From: Anaerolineales bacterium
Lineage (GTDB): Bacteria; Chloroflexota; Anaerolineae; Promineifilales; Promineifilaceae
NCBI GenBank assembly: GCA_020432595.1
Contig: JAGQGA010000007.1
Coordinates: 1 to 29,433 of the forward strand
Length of the DNA: 29,433 nucleotides
Direction: 5' to 3'
Both the position numbers and the translations under genes were made by a program. Of the stretch, positions 1 through 8,098 are shown piece after piece. Position 1 is the stretch's first letter. Each line of letters opens with the position of its first letter. The notes beneath the pieces are model-generated. The model saw only the letters and a list, made by a program, of their open reading frames with translations. It was not told the origin of the DNA and did no database searches.

Positions 1-291
1 GAGGGTTGCTTCGCCCCATTCCGTCAACGCTTCCTGAATAATGACCCCATACAGGTCATGAACATTAATCCGCTCATTATTTAGCCAACGTTGAAAGCGA
101 CGCACGCTGCTTTGGGCATACTGTGCCCGGCTGTCCACATAAGGTGCCCACTCGGTGAGATTGACCGTTTTGCTCATGATCAGACCAACGACCATCCAGG
201 CCAGCGTATAAAAGTGGCGTTTATCCAGCCATTTGTGATATTGACCGAGAATCGTTACCAAGGTATTGTACAAACTGAGAGTGCTTTTCAT
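1..291 (-). CDS. Transposase, N-terminal part (IS4-like), runs off the left edge
   Basis: A minus-strand frame is open from an ATG at 291 down to the first base, giving 97 codons without a stop. The product begins MKSTLSLYNTLVTILGQYHK and contains the segments HFYTLAWMVVGLIMSKTVNL and SSVRRFQRWLNNERI. A hydrophobic helix followed by a basic, Arg/Trp-rich helix is typical of the N-terminal DNA-binding region of IS4-type DDE transposases. The catalytic DDE core would lie beyond the window, so completeness cannot be judged. A GGAAG ribosome-binding site lies 6-7 bases before the ATG and supports the start. The overlapping plus-strand frame at 91-309 is its antisense shadow. The family is recognised by general resemblance only; the assignment to IS4 is tentative, and the IS end was not identified. 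Confidence 0.62.
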   Translation of the reverse strand, partial: MKSTLSLYNTLVTILGQYHKWLDKRHFYTLAWMVVGLIMSKTVNLTEWAPYVDSRAQYAQSSVRRFQRWLNNERINVHDLYGVIIQEALTEWGEATL

Positions 292-327
292 CTTTATCTT
301 CCTTTTTAGTGGTGAATCAAGAAAGAT

Positions 328-343
328 AACCTGTTTTCAGGTT
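328..343. repeat. Small perfect hairpin upstream of the transposase
   Basis: AACCTG, four T, CAGGTT form a perfect 6-bp stem with a TTTT loop, 37 bases upstream of the transposase start codon. It could belong to the subterminal end of the insertion sequence or be a minor intergenic repeat. No matching target-site duplication can be tested because the other end is outside the window. Confidence 0.3.
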
Positions 344-388
344 TTGGAAAGCACTCCATTTTGAGTTTTGTCAGTCAAGCAGGATAAG

Positions 389-420
389 AATCTGTGTGCA
401 TCCGTGTTTATCTGTGGTTA
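389..420. repeat. Degenerate intergenic repeat (CTGTGTGCATCC type)
   Basis: The stretch contains TCTGTGTGCATCCGTGTTTA followed by TCTGTGGTTA, a loosely periodic run of TCTGTG / TCCGTG words. Similar short repeats occur between genes in several bacterial phyla. It lies between the transposase and the icmF promoter and has no coding potential. The rest of 292-454 holds nothing else recognised, apart from the small hairpin at 328-343 and one AACGGCCGTT palindrome at 424-433. Confidence 0.35.
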
Positions 421-454
421 AAAAACGGCCGTTTTCCCCCACCCACCCCCAACA

Positions 455-463
455 TGCTATAAT
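455..463 (+). promoter_or_regulatory. Extended -10 promoter of icmF
   Basis: TGCTATAAT matches the extended -10 consensus TGnTATAAT exactly and lies 31 bases before the icmF start codon, which predicts a short leader of about 25 bases. No good -35 box is visible at the usual distance, as expected for an extended -10 promoter. One AACGGCCGTT copy lies 21 bases upstream, near where a regulator or RNA polymerase alpha could bind. That last link is only positional. Confidence 0.6.
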
Positions 464-494
464 CATTTCATCGTCATCCAAAAAGGAGAAAACG

Positions 495-3400
495 ATGGCT
501 ATAGTCACAACCCCCTACCAAACCGAAAACAAAGTCCGCATTGTCACGGCGGCCTCGCTGTTTGACGGCCACGATGCCGCCATCAACATCATGCGGCGTA
601 TTTTGCAGGCCTCAGGCGCAGAAGTTATCCATTTGGGCCACAACCGCTCCGTCGGCGAAATCGTCGAGGCGGCGGTGCAGGAAGATGCCCAGGCCATTGC
701 CGTCACCTCCTACCAGGGCGGCCACCTCGAATTCTTCAAATATATGCACGACCTGCTGGACGAACAGGGGGCGGGCGACATCCAGATTTTTGGCGGCGGC
801 GGTGGCACCATTTTGCCAGACGAAATCGAAGAACTGCACGCCTACGGCATTGCCCGGCTCTATTCCCCCGACGACGGCCGTTTTTTGGGGCTTCAGGGCA
901 TGATCAACGACCTGCTGCAAAAGGCAGACCGTCCCACCGGGCAGCTAGACGAAGCTACCGTCCACAGCTTTGGGCAGCGGTTTGGGGTAGTGGGGGTAAA
1001 TGGGCGGGGAGGAACGGCCGTTAAAGCCCCAGCAGCCACCGTCCCCCTCACCAACCGTCAGCTTGGGCGGCTTCTTTCCGCCGTCGAAAACGAACCCGAC
1101 TGCGCCGCCCCTATCATGGAAGCCGTGCGCCAGCAGTTGGCCGCGCAACCCCACCCTCCCGTGCTGGGCATCACCGGCACCGGCGGCGCGGGTAAATCAT
1201 CGCTGATAGACGAACTGATTCGCCGCTTTTTGCTCGACTTCCCCGACAAGCGGCTGGCAATCGTTTCCGTGGACCCCTCCAAGCGGCGCAGCGGCGGGGC
1301 GCTGCTGGGCGACCGCATCCGCATGAACGCTGTCCACAACCAACGGGTTTACATGCGTTCGCTGGCGACCCGGCAGAGCAACCTGGCTCTTTCGCGCCAT
1401 ATTGCCGATGTGTTGGGGGTGTTAAAAACGGCCGTTTTTGACCTCATCATCCTCGAAACCTCCGGCATCGGGCAATCCGACACCGAAATCGTAGACTTCT
1501 CCGACGTGGCCCTCTACGTCATGACCCCCGAATTTGGTGCCGCCTCGCAGCTCGAAAAGATAGACATGCTCGACTTTGCCGACATCATCGCCATCAACAA
1601 ATTTGACAAACGGGGCGCACCCGATGCCCTGCGCGACGTGCGGCGGCAGTACAAACGCAACCACGCCCTCTGGCACGCCAGCGATGATGACATGCCCGTC
1701 TACGGCACCATCGCCTCCCAATTCAACGACCCCGGCACCAACCAGCTTTACCACGCCCTGATGACCATCATCAGCGACAAAACCGAAACCGATTTGCGCC
1801 CCCGGCTTGATTTGCCCCTGGGCGAATCGGCCAAACAGGTCATCATTCCCCCGGCACGGGTGCGCTACCTCTCGGAAATCGCTGAAACCATTCGCGGCTA
1901 CGACCAGTGGGTGGAACAACAGGCCGCCGTCGCCCAAAAGCTCTACGGCCTGCACCAATCCATCGCCACCCTGCAAAGCAGCGATTTAGACGACAAAGAC
2001 CGGCTCATTAAAGGGCTGGAAGCACTATTTGCCCAAACAAACGTGCAGCTTGACCACGCCAACCAGCAGCTTGTGCAGCAGTGGCCGCAAAAAGTGGCTC
2101 AATATCGCGGCGAGGAATATCTCTACACGGTGCGCGGGCGGGAAATTCGCGTTCCCACCCACACCACCACCCTCTCCCACAACCGCATCCCCCGCGTGTC
2201 GCTGCCGCGCTATGAAGCGTGGGGCGATGTACTGCGCTGGCAGTTACGCGAAAACGTGCCGGGCGAATTCCCCTTTGCCGCCGGGGTGTTCCCCTTCAAG
2301 CGGGAAAACGAAGACCCGACGCGCATGTTTGCGGGCGAAGGCGGCCCCGAACGCACCAACCGCCGCTTCCACTACGTGTCGCTGGGGCAACCCGCCAAAC
2401 GGCTCTCCACGGCGTTTGATTCGGTGACACTCTATGGCAACGACCCCGCCTACCGCCCCGACATCTACGGCAAAGTAGGCAACTCCGGCGTGTCGATCCC
2501 CAGCTTGGACGCGGCCAAAAAGCTGTACAGCGGCTTTGACCTGTGCGACCCGACGACTTCGGTCAGCATGACGATCAACGGCCCGGCCGCCACCGTGTTG
2601 GCCTTTTTCCTCAATGCCGCCATTGACCAGCAGTGCGAAAAATATATCCGCGCCCACGGGCTGGAAAATCTGGTGGAAGCCAAGCTGCGACAAATTTATG
2701 ATGAGCGCGGGCTGGCGCGGCCGGCCTATGCCGGGGAACTGCCGGAGGGCAACGACGGGCTGGGGCTGCTGCTGTTGGGGATCACCGGCGACCAGGTGCT
2801 GCCGGCCGATAGTTACGCCAAAATCAAGGCCGATACCCTGACCAAGGTGCGCGGCACGGTGCAGGCCGACATCCTAAAGGAAGATCAGGCGCAAAACACC
2901 TGCATTTTCTCCACCGAGTATTCGCTGCGGATGCAGGGGGATATTCAGCAATATTTTATTGACCACCGCGTGCGGAACTTCTATTCGGTTTCGATTTCGG
3001 GCTACCACATTGCCGAGGCAGGGGCAAACCCGATTTCGCAACTGGCGTTTACACTGGCGAATGGCTTTACCTTTGTCGAATATTATTTGTCGCGGGGGAT
3101 GGACATTAACCAGTTTGCCCCCAACTTCTCCTTCTTTTTCTCCAACGGGGTTGACCCGGAGTATGCGGTGATTGGGCGAGTGGCGCGGCGCATTTGGGCC
3201 AAGGCGCTCAAGCTGAAATATGGGGCGGATGAACGGGCGCAAAAGCTGAAATACCACATTCAAACAAGCGGCCGTTCGCTCCACGCCCAGGAAATCTCCT
3301 TCAACGACATCCGTACCACGCTGCAAGCCCTCTACGCCATCTACGACAACTGCAACTCGCTCCACACCAACGCTTACGATGAGGCGATCACCACCCCCAC

Positions 3401-3950
3401 CGAAGAGTCGGTGCGGCGGGCGATGGCGATTCAGATGATCATCAATCATGAGCTGGGGATGACGAAGAATGAGAATCCGCTGCAAGGGGCGTTTATTATT
3501 GAAGAGCTGACCGACCTGGTGGAGGAGGCGGTGCTGCTGGAGTTTGACCGGCTGACGGAGCGGGGCGGGGTGCTGGGGGCAATGGAAACGATGTACCAGC
3601 GGAGCAAAATTCAGGAAGAGTCGCTCTATTACGAGGGTCTAAAGCACAGTGGCGAACTGCCGATTATTGGGGTCAACACCTTTTTGTCCGATGATGGCTC
3701 GCCAACGGTGCTGCCGCGTGAGGTGATTCGCTCGACAACGGCTGAAAAAGAGCATCAGATTGCCCAAATCGAGGCGCTGCACGACTGCTGGCGGGAAGAG
3801 GGGGAGATGTTGTTGAGAGGGGTGGCGGAAACGGCCGTTTGCAACGGCAACATCTTCACCGCCCTCATGGAAGCCAGCAAACGCTGCTCCCTCGGCCAAA
3901 TTACCGAAGCCATGTACGCCGTCGGCGGCCAATACCGCCGTAACATGTAG
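495..3950 (+). CDS. icmF: Fused isobutyryl-CoA mutase IcmF (B12 domain, G-protein chaperone, mutase)
   Basis: This cytosolic adenosylcobalamin enzyme interconverts isobutyryl-CoA and n-butyryl-CoA and carries its own MeaB-like GTPase. The 1151-residue product has the IcmF domain order. An N-terminal cobalamin domain contains DGHDAAI (residues 24-30, His26 the expected cobalt ligand). A P-loop GTPase follows with [12 protein letters not shown] (225-236), [11 protein letters not shown] and NKFD (368-371). A C-terminal mutase barrel comes last. Phe599 in AAGVFPF and Gln800 in DQAQNTC sit where isobutyryl-CoA mutases have Phe and Gln and methylmalonyl-CoA mutases have Tyr and Arg. I chose the ATG at 495 because AAAAGGAGAAAACG gives a strong ribosome-binding site; the frame is open further upstream, but there it crosses the promoter. 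The family is usually about 1090 residues, so this one is slightly long. It is probably monocistronic. Confidence 0.95.
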   Translation: MAIVTTPYQTENKVRIVTAASLFDGHDAAINIMRRILQASGAEVIHLGHNRSVGEIVEAAVQEDAQAIAVTSYQGGHLEFFKYMHDLLDEQGAGDIQIFGGGGGTILPDEIEELHAYGIARLYSPDDGRFLGLQGMINDLLQKADRPTGQLDEATVHSFGQRFGVVGVNGRGGTAVKAPAATVPLTNRQLGRLLSAVENEPDCAAPIMEAVRQQLAAQPHPPVLGITGTGGAGKSSLIDELIRRFLLDFPDKRLAIVSVDPSKRRSGGALLGDRIRMNAVHNQRVYMRSLATRQSNLALSRHIADVLGVLKTAVFDLIILETSGIGQSDTEIVDFSDVALYVMTPEFGAASQLEKIDMLDFADIIAINKFDKRGAPDALRDVRRQYKRNHALWHASDDDMPVYGTIASQFNDPGTNQLYHALMTIISDKTETDLRPRLDLPLGESAKQVIIPPARVRYLSEIAETIRGYDQWVEQQAAVAQKLYGLHQSIATLQSSDLDDKDRLIKGLEALFAQTNVQLDHANQQLVQQWPQKVAQYRGEEYLYTVRGREIRVPTHTTTLSHNRIPRVSLPRYEAWGDVLRWQLRENVPGEFPFAAGVFPFKRENEDPTRMFAGEGGPERTNRRFHYVSLGQPAKRLSTAFDSVTLYGNDPAYRPDIYGKVGNSGVSIPSLDAAKKLYSGFDLCDPTTSVSMTINGPAATVLAFFLNAAIDQQCEKYIRAHGLENLVEAKLRQIYDERGLARPAYAGELPEGNDGLGLLLLGITGDQVLPADSYAKIKADTLTKVRGTVQADILKEDQAQNTCIFSTEYSLRMQGDIQQYFIDHRVRNFYSVSISGYHIAEAGANPISQLAFTLANGFTFVEYYLSRGMDINQFAPNFSFFFSNGVDPEYAVIGRVARRIWAKALKLKYGADERAQKLKYHIQTSGRSLHAQEISFNDIRTTLQALYAIYDNCNSLHTNAYDEAITTPTEESVRRAMAIQMIINHELGMTKNENPLQGAFIIEELTDLVEEAVLLEFDRLTERGGVLGAMETMYQRSKIQEESLYYEGLKHSGELPIIGVNTFLSDDGSPTVLPREVIRSTTAEKEHQIAQIEALHDCWREEGEMLLRGVAETAVCNGNIFTALMEASKRCSLGQITEAMYAVGGQYRRNM

Positions 3951-3991
3951 CGATACTGAGCATGGGAACGTTTCACATGCAAGTAACAGGT

Positions 3992-4047
3992 CGCAAGTGG
4001 CAAGTTTTGTCAGCAAGCGGGACTTGCCACCTGCCACTTGCCACTTG
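3992..4047. repeat. Foldback repeat with 7-bp units (ACTTGCC)
   Basis: The left arm CGCAAGTGGCAAGT and the right arm, built from tandem ACTTGCC / ACCTGCC heptamers, are complementary around a short unrelated centre. The element lies between icmF and the membrane-protein gene, close to the start of the latter. The architecture (7-bp unit, arms in opposite orientation) matches the AGTAATC repeats further along the window, although the unit sequence differs. It has no coding potential. Confidence 0.6.
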
Positions 4048-4075
4048 TAGCCAAGTTGAGCCAATGAGGTGAATC

Positions 4076-5362
4076 ATTAATTGGCAAGCACTGTTTAAAC
4101 TATTTGGGTATCCCATTGTCGCCCTAGGCATTGGCGTGGAAAGCATTGGCATTCCGGCGCCGGGCGAGACCATTTTGCTGGTGACGGCAGCGAGCGCGGC
4201 CACGGGCTTGGGGCGCATTGAATGGGTCATTTTTGCGGCCGCGATGGGGGCTTTTTTGGGCGACAACATCGCCTTTAACCTGGGGCGGCGGCACGGCCGC
4301 GCCATTTTGACCCGCGTGGCGCACCTGAGCAGCGACCAGTTGGCCCGCAGCGAGGCTTTTTTTGAGCGACATGGCCCAAAAGCGGTTTTTATTGCTCGCT
4401 TTATCCCGCTGGTGCGGATGGTTTCGGCCTATTTGGCGGGGATCAACCAGATGGTTCCGCGCACTTTTATCCTCTACGACTTGGCGGGTTGTGTCAGTTG
4501 GGCCGTTCTGATTGGCACGTTGGGGTTTGTTTTTGGCAAAAATTTGAGCGTGTTGGAGCCAATTTTGCGCCGTGTGGGTGGGGTGCTTGTGGCCGTTTTG
4601 CTGGTGGGGGTGCTGCTGCTGTGGCTTAACCGGCAGTGGCGAGAAAATCAGCATGAGGCAAGCAACGGCCGTTTGGGGATTGCGTTTGCCTGGCTGCAAG
4701 GGCGTTGGCAGCGGATGGCGCAACAAGGGGGACGCTGGCTGTTGGTTTATGGCTTATTGATTGTGCTGAGTGGCTGGGCGGTGGGGGTTTTGATTGATGA
4801 TTGGGTGGAAAATGAGCCGGAGCTGTACCAGCGAGATATTGTGGTGGCGCAGTGGCTGCGGCTGGGGGCGGAGGAGGTGCCAGCGTGGGTGGATGAGGTG
4901 GCGTTGGCGGGGGATGTGCGGCTGTTGGCGGGGGTAGTGGGGTTAACGGCCGTTTATCTCTGGCTACAAAAACAGCGTCGTTTTGCTATGTGGACGCTGC
5001 TAACCTTTGGCGGGGCGTTGTTGTTAGGGTGGGGGCTGCAGATGGTGCTAAAACGGCCGTTGCCGCCGTTCCCAGAACAGATGTGGGAGCTAACTCCCTA
5101 CGCCTTCCCGCATCTATCCAGCTTGATGGCCGTGGTGGTCTATGGTTGGCTGGCCTATTTGTGGGGTCAGCCGCGTGGCTGGGCGGCCAAGGTGAATGGG
5201 GCGACGCTGGCGGTCTTTGGGTCTATTGTTATTGGCATTACCGGGCTGTATCTGCATCAGGCGCATCTAAGTGATGTGCTGGTGGCACTGCCGCTGGGGT
5301 TTTTATGGCTGGGGCTGGCGCTGGCGTTGGCGAGCAGTGAGAGGGTGGCGGTGCGGGTGTAG
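4076..5362 (+). CDS. DedA-family membrane protein fused to a PAP2-like domain; probable ATT start
   Basis: The product is an integral membrane protein. The N-terminal half has VTT/DedA signatures: ESIGIPAPGET, GAFLGDNIAFNLGRRHG and ARFIPLVRMVSAYLAG. DedA proteins are implicated in undecaprenyl-phosphate or phospholipid flipping. The C-terminal half has a PAP2 phosphatase layout of several hydrophobic helices around KRPLPPFP and HLSDV. The usual PSGH motif is replaced by PHLSS and the SR-H-D motif is incomplete, so catalysis is doubtful. The first usual start codon (GTG 4136) would cut into the first membrane helix and leave it without a ribosome-binding site. Upstream in frame the protein reads INWQALFKLFGYPIVALGIG, and GAGG (4065-4068) lies seven bases before an ATT at 4076. 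A rare ATT start, as known for infC, fits best. An in-frame TGA at 4070 blocks any start further upstream, such as the ATG at 4064. Confidence 0.82.
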   Translation: MNWQALFKLFGYPIVALGIGVESIGIPAPGETILLVTAASAATGLGRIEWVIFAAAMGAFLGDNIAFNLGRRHGRAILTRVAHLSSDQLARSEAFFERHGPKAVFIARFIPLVRMVSAYLAGINQMVPRTFILYDLAGCVSWAVLIGTLGFVFGKNLSVLEPILRRVGGVLVAVLLVGVLLLWLNRQWRENQHEASNGRLGIAFAWLQGRWQRMAQQGGRWLLVYGLLIVLSGWAVGVLIDDWVENEPELYQRDIVVAQWLRLGAEEVPAWVDEVALAGDVRLLAGVVGLTAVYLWLQKQRRFAMWTLLTFGGALLLGWGLQMVLKRPLPPFPEQMWELTPYAFPHLSSLMAVVVYGWLAYLWGQPRGWAAKVNGATLAVFGSIVIGITGLYLHQAHLSDVLVALPLGFLWLGLALALASSERVAVRV

Positions 5363-5447
5363 GGTGGATGGGTGTGGTATGGTGGAAAAAACGGCCGTTG
5401 TTTGTTTCCCCCAATTTTTCCCCTTCGGTCAATCTGGTGTGGTATCT

Positions 5448-5456
5448 AATGGTATA
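5448..5456 (+). promoter_or_regulatory. Extended -10 promoter in front of the xisH remnant
   Basis: TGGTATAAT matches the extended -10 consensus. The xisH-like ATG follows only six bases later (5463), so a transcript from here would be leaderless or nearly so. The preceding stretch from 5363 holds one AACGGCCGTT copy (5390-5399) and nothing else recognised. The site may now be a relic, since the gene behind it is decayed. Confidence 0.45.
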
Positions 5457-5462
5457 ATGAAT

Positions 5463-5576
5463 ATATGGCAGCAAAAGACATTTATCACGATTACCCGCCC
5501 CACTTTGGAGGATTTAAACATGCTCATCGTCACGTTTGATCTGAAAAAGGAGCAAATTGCCAGATGGATCACCTAG
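5463..5576 (+). pseudogene. xisH: xisH remnant (both ends kept, middle deleted)
   Basis: XisH proteins accompany XisI and were named as factors controlling fdxN-element excision in heterocystous cyanobacteria; they have an endonuclease-like fold and are scattered through other phyla. Here the ATG at 5463 starts MAAKDIYHDY, the conserved XisH N-terminus. Within about 15 codons the frame runs into TGA. A second frame gives MLIVTFDLKKEQIARWIT and a stop at 5574-5576, which resembles the XisH C-terminus. The gene is about 114 bases long against roughly 400-420 for an intact copy, so the central part with the catalytic region has been lost and the two ends are in different frames. The last codons overlap the xisI start, the usual xisH-xisI arrangement. 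Confidence is good for the N-terminus and moderate for the C-terminal match. Confidence 0.7.
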
Positions 5577-6072
5577 GACAATACCGCCAAGTTATTCGGC
5601 AGATCATTAGGGCGATTGCATCCTCTTAAGTTGTCCTTTATCTATTGCCTAACCCATGTCATTTCGACGAGTCCGCGAGGAGAAATCCCGTTCCCGTTAC
5701 CCAATAGGAGCGGGATTCCTCGGAGGACCTCGGAATGACATAGTTGCTAGGGCGATTGCATACTCGCCCTAGCAGATCATTGAGGAGTATGCTCAATACG
5801 AGCCTAGCGTAGGGGATATTGAGGTTGAGGTTATCTTTGATGATGAGGCTGGGCACTACGAACTCATGCACACTGGTTGGACAGGTCCCTATCGTGTGCA
5901 TGGCAGCGTTATTCACATTGATATTCGCAAGGGCAAGGTCTGGCTACAGCACGATGGAACAGATGCCCGAATTGCCGAGCAACTAGTTGAGGCAGGTATA
6001 CCCAAACACGACATCGTTTTGGGGTTTCAAGAGCCAGGCATACGCGAGCATTCGGGATTTGCGCTTGTCTAA
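5564..6072 (+). pseudogene. xisI: xisI interrupted by a small insertion element
   Basis: XisI is a small protein encoded next to XisH. The gene starts at the ATG at 5564 (MDHLGQYRQVIRQII) and is broken after codon 15. The rest resumes at 5782 with EEYAQYEPSVGDIEVEVIF, followed by [38 protein letters not shown] and the C-terminal HSGFALV, ending at 6072. Joining 5564-5608 to 5782-6072 restores an uninterrupted frame of about 111 residues, the normal XisI length. The break is therefore purely insertional and looks recent, because the rest has no other stop or frameshift. The interrupting DNA is 5609-5772 plus one copy of the duplicated target. The 173 added bases shift the frame and bring in TAA at 5627. 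Confidence 0.88.
5609..5772. mobile_element. 164-bp MITE-like insertion with 9-10 bp target duplication
   Basis: The element sits between two copies of CAGATCATT (5600-5608 and 5773-5781; the repeat extends to GCAGATCATT if one more base is counted on each side). The ends carry AGGGCGA inward from the left and CTAGGGCGA inward from the right. An 18-base word starting TAGGGCGATTGCAT occurs at 5608 and again at 5748 with one mismatch. The core 5657-5740 is a large hairpin: TGTCATTTCGA pairs imperfectly with TCGGAATGACA, and inside it GCGAGGAGAAATCCCG faces CGGGATTCCTCGG. It has no open frame, so it must be mobilised in trans if at all. It disrupts xisI. This kind of TCATTTCGA...TCGGAATGA hairpin recurs in intergenic DNA of several phyla. 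Confidence 0.82.
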
Positions 6073-6089
6073 AGCAATTTATTAGAGCT

Positions 6090-7727
6090 ATGAACAAAGA
6101 ACAGTGGGAAAAAGATGTTGTTGAGCCAACGCTCAAGCGGTTTGCCGAGCGGAAGGCGCGATTTGAAACGAGTTCTGGCATTGAAATAGATCGGCTGGCG
6201 GTGCCGGCCGACGAAAATGGTGACTATGCCGCCAGGCTGGGGTATCCGGGCGAATATCCGTTCACGCGGGGGGTACAGCCCACGATGTATCGCGGCCGCT
6301 TTTGGACCATGCGCCAATATGCGGGCTTTAGCACCGCCAAAGAGTCGAACGAGCGGTACAAATTTTTGCTGGCGCAGGGGCAAACCGGGCTGTCGGTGGC
6401 CTTTGATTTGCCCACCCAAATTGGCTACGACTCCGACGACCTGATGGCGTTGGGGGAAGTGGGCAAGGTGGGGGTCAGCATCCCCAGCCTCGACGACATG
6501 GCCGTGCTGCTGGACGGCATTCCGCTGGACAAGGTGAGCATCAGCATGACCATCAACGCCCCAGCCGCCATTTTGCTGGCGATGGTGATTGCCGTGGGCA
6601 AGCGGCAGGGGGTGCCGATGCACAAGTTGCGCGGCACCATCCAGAACGACATTTTGAAGGAGTATATCGCTCGTGGCACCTACATCTTCCCGCCCAAACC
6701 CTCGATGCGGCTGATTACCGATGTCTTTGATTTTTGCGCCCGCGAAGTGCCGAACTGGAACACCATTTCGGTGTCGGGCTACCACATTCGGGAGGCGGGG
6801 TGTACGGCCGTTCAGGAAATCGCCTTTACGCTGGCAAACGGCATTGCTTATGTCCAGGCAGCGGTGGATGCCGGGCTAGACATTGACCAGTTTGCCGACC
6901 AGATTTCCTTTTTCTTCAACAGCCACAACAACTTTTTGGAAGAAATTGCCAAATTCCGGGCGGCGCGACGGCTGTGGGCCGATATTATGCGCCACCGTTT
7001 TGGGGCGAAAAAGCCGCAAAGCTGGCGATTGCGCTTCCACACGCAAACGGCCGGTTCTACGCTGACCGCCCAGCAGCCAGAAAACAACGTGGTACGGGTA
7101 GCCTTGCAAGCGTTGGCGGCAGTGCTGGGTGGCACGCAAAGCCTGCACACCAACGGCCGCGACGAAGCGTTATCCCTGCCGACTGAGGATGCGGTGCAAA
7201 TTGCCCTCCGCACGCAGCAAATTATTGCTTATGAAAGCGGGGTGGCGGATACGATTGACCCGCTGGCGGGGTCGTATTACCTTGAGCAGTTGACAGATGA
7301 GTTGGAAAACAGGGCGCGGGCGTATATTGAGGCGATTGATGGGATGGGTGGGGCATTAACGGCCGTTGAGACCGGCTACATCCAAAACGAAATCCAGGAA
7401 GCCGCCTACCGCTATCAGCGCGGGCTGGAAGATGGCGAGGAAGTGGTGGTGGGGGTGAATCGCTTTGTGCAGGACGAGAGCGTTAAAATTGACCTAATGA
7501 AGCTTGACCCCGCCATTGAAGAAGCACAGCGGGCGCAACTGGCCGCCCTGCGGCAGCGGCGTGATAACAACAAAGTGGCTGAACTCCGCACCCAGCTTGC
7601 CGCCGCCGCCCAAACCCGCGAAAATCTGCTGCCGCTGTTTGTTACCTGCGTGGAAAACGACATGACGTTGGGCGAAATTTGCCACACGCTGCGCGGCGTT
7701 TGGGGTGAATATCAACCGACTTTTTGA
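6090..7727 (+). CDS. Methylmalonyl-CoA mutase large (catalytic) subunit without B12 domain
   Basis: The protein is the acyl-CoA-binding TIM-barrel part of an adenosylcobalamin-dependent mutase that converts (R)-methylmalonyl-CoA to succinyl-CoA. It has 545 residues, the usual size of the split alpha subunit, and stops before any cobalamin domain, so it needs a separate B12-binding subunit, not found in this window. Diagnostic segments are [19 protein letters not shown] (56-74), [29 protein letters not shown] and [12 protein letters not shown]. Arg195 in IARGTYI matches the carboxylate-binding Arg of methylmalonyl-CoA mutases. Gln63 replaces the Tyr of the two-chain enzyme, as in many split forms. 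The ATG at 6090 has only a weak upstream GAG. The gene follows the xisI remnant by 17 bases. Ethylmalonyl- or 2-hydroxyisobutyryl-type activity cannot be excluded. Confidence 0.9.
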   Translation: MNKEQWEKDVVEPTLKRFAERKARFETSSGIEIDRLAVPADENGDYAARLGYPGEYPFTRGVQPTMYRGRFWTMRQYAGFSTAKESNERYKFLLAQGQTGLSVAFDLPTQIGYDSDDLMALGEVGKVGVSIPSLDDMAVLLDGIPLDKVSISMTINAPAAILLAMVIAVGKRQGVPMHKLRGTIQNDILKEYIARGTYIFPPKPSMRLITDVFDFCAREVPNWNTISVSGYHIREAGCTAVQEIAFTLANGIAYVQAAVDAGLDIDQFADQISFFFNSHNNFLEEIAKFRAARRLWADIMRHRFGAKKPQSWRLRFHTQTAGSTLTAQQPENNVVRVALQALAAVLGGTQSLHTNGRDEALSLPTEDAVQIALRTQQIIAYESGVADTIDPLAGSYYLEQLTDELENRARAYIEAIDGMGGALTAVETGYIQNEIQEAAYRYQRGLEDGEEVVVGVNRFVQDESVKIDLMKLDPAIEEAQRAQLAALRQRRDNNKVAELRTQLAAAAQTRENLLPLFVTCVENDMTLGEICHTLRGVWGEYQPTF

Positions 7728-7734
7728 GCGTTGC

Positions 7735-8010
7735 CTAGATGTTATTATCGTACAGATCGGCTATTGGGAAGCATAGGTCATAATCCCCCCAGAGAAGGTC
7801 ACCATATTCAACGGTAAAGTGTTGAAAACGTTGAAGGTCAAGATATTTGCGAATCTGAGGGTGATTAGAGGCCATGAAAAAAGGCGCAAAGTCAACCGTT
7901 TGCTCGACACCATTGTTAAAAAACAAGCGAATTCGATAATCACCGTCGTAAATAACTTGTTCGACAGAGATGACGGGTTTTTCCGATAATCTTTTTATCA
8001 ATTTAGGCAT
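7735..8010 (-). CDS. DUF2442 domain protein
   Basis: A 91-residue acidic protein matching the DUF2442 layout: an N-terminal basic helix (MPKLIKRLSEK), strands around YDGDYRIRLFFNNGVEQTVDF, FFMASNHPQIRKYLDLQRF, and the C-terminal GDLLWGDYDLCFPIADLY. The function is unknown; members often sit beside DUF4160 genes and are sometimes listed with toxin-antitoxin-like pairs, but no partner is present here. I start it at the ATG at 8010 rather than at a TTG further upstream because the size then fits the family and a promoter lies 40 bases before it. The gene ends 7 bases after the mutase gene, convergent with it, and is divergent from the epimerase gene. Confidence 0.75.
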   Translation of the reverse strand: MPKLIKRLSEKPVISVEQVIYDGDYRIRLFFNNGVEQTVDFAPFFMASNHPQIRKYLDLQRFQHFTVEYGDLLWGDYDLCFPIADLYDNNI

Positions 8011-8049
8011 GGTGACAATAAAGACAATCCCAATATGTTGATACTTTGT

Positions 8050-8058
8050 ATTATAACA
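8050..8058 (-). promoter_or_regulatory. Extended -10 promoter of the DUF2442 gene
   Basis: Read on the minus strand this is TGTTATAAT, a full match to TGnTATAAT, 40 bases before the DUF2442 start codon. It is the third exact extended -10 seen in the window (others at 455 and 5448). No clear -35 box is visible. Confidence 0.5.
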
Positions 8059-8098
8059 TGAAACCAAAGTGCAGTTCCATCAAGACAGGGAGTTGAGG

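Noticed and set aside
91..309. Plus-strand frame of 72 codons at the left edge
   Set aside because: It is antisense to the transposase, whose minus-strand frame has a ribosome-binding site and a recognisable sequence.
396..494. Upstream extension of icmF (33 residues)
   Set aside because: The extension crosses the extended -10 promoter and an AACGGCCGTT copy, and the internal ATG at 495 has a strong ribosome-binding site and the family's N-terminus.
1422..1976. 184-codon antisense frame inside icmF
   Set aside because: It is a shadow of the GC-rich codon pattern of icmF, with a Gly/Val/Asp-rich product and no recognisable motif.
6069..6785. 238-codon antisense frame inside the mutase subunit
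   Set aside because: It is fully covered by the mutase gene, and its His/Arg-rich composition matches an antisense shadow.
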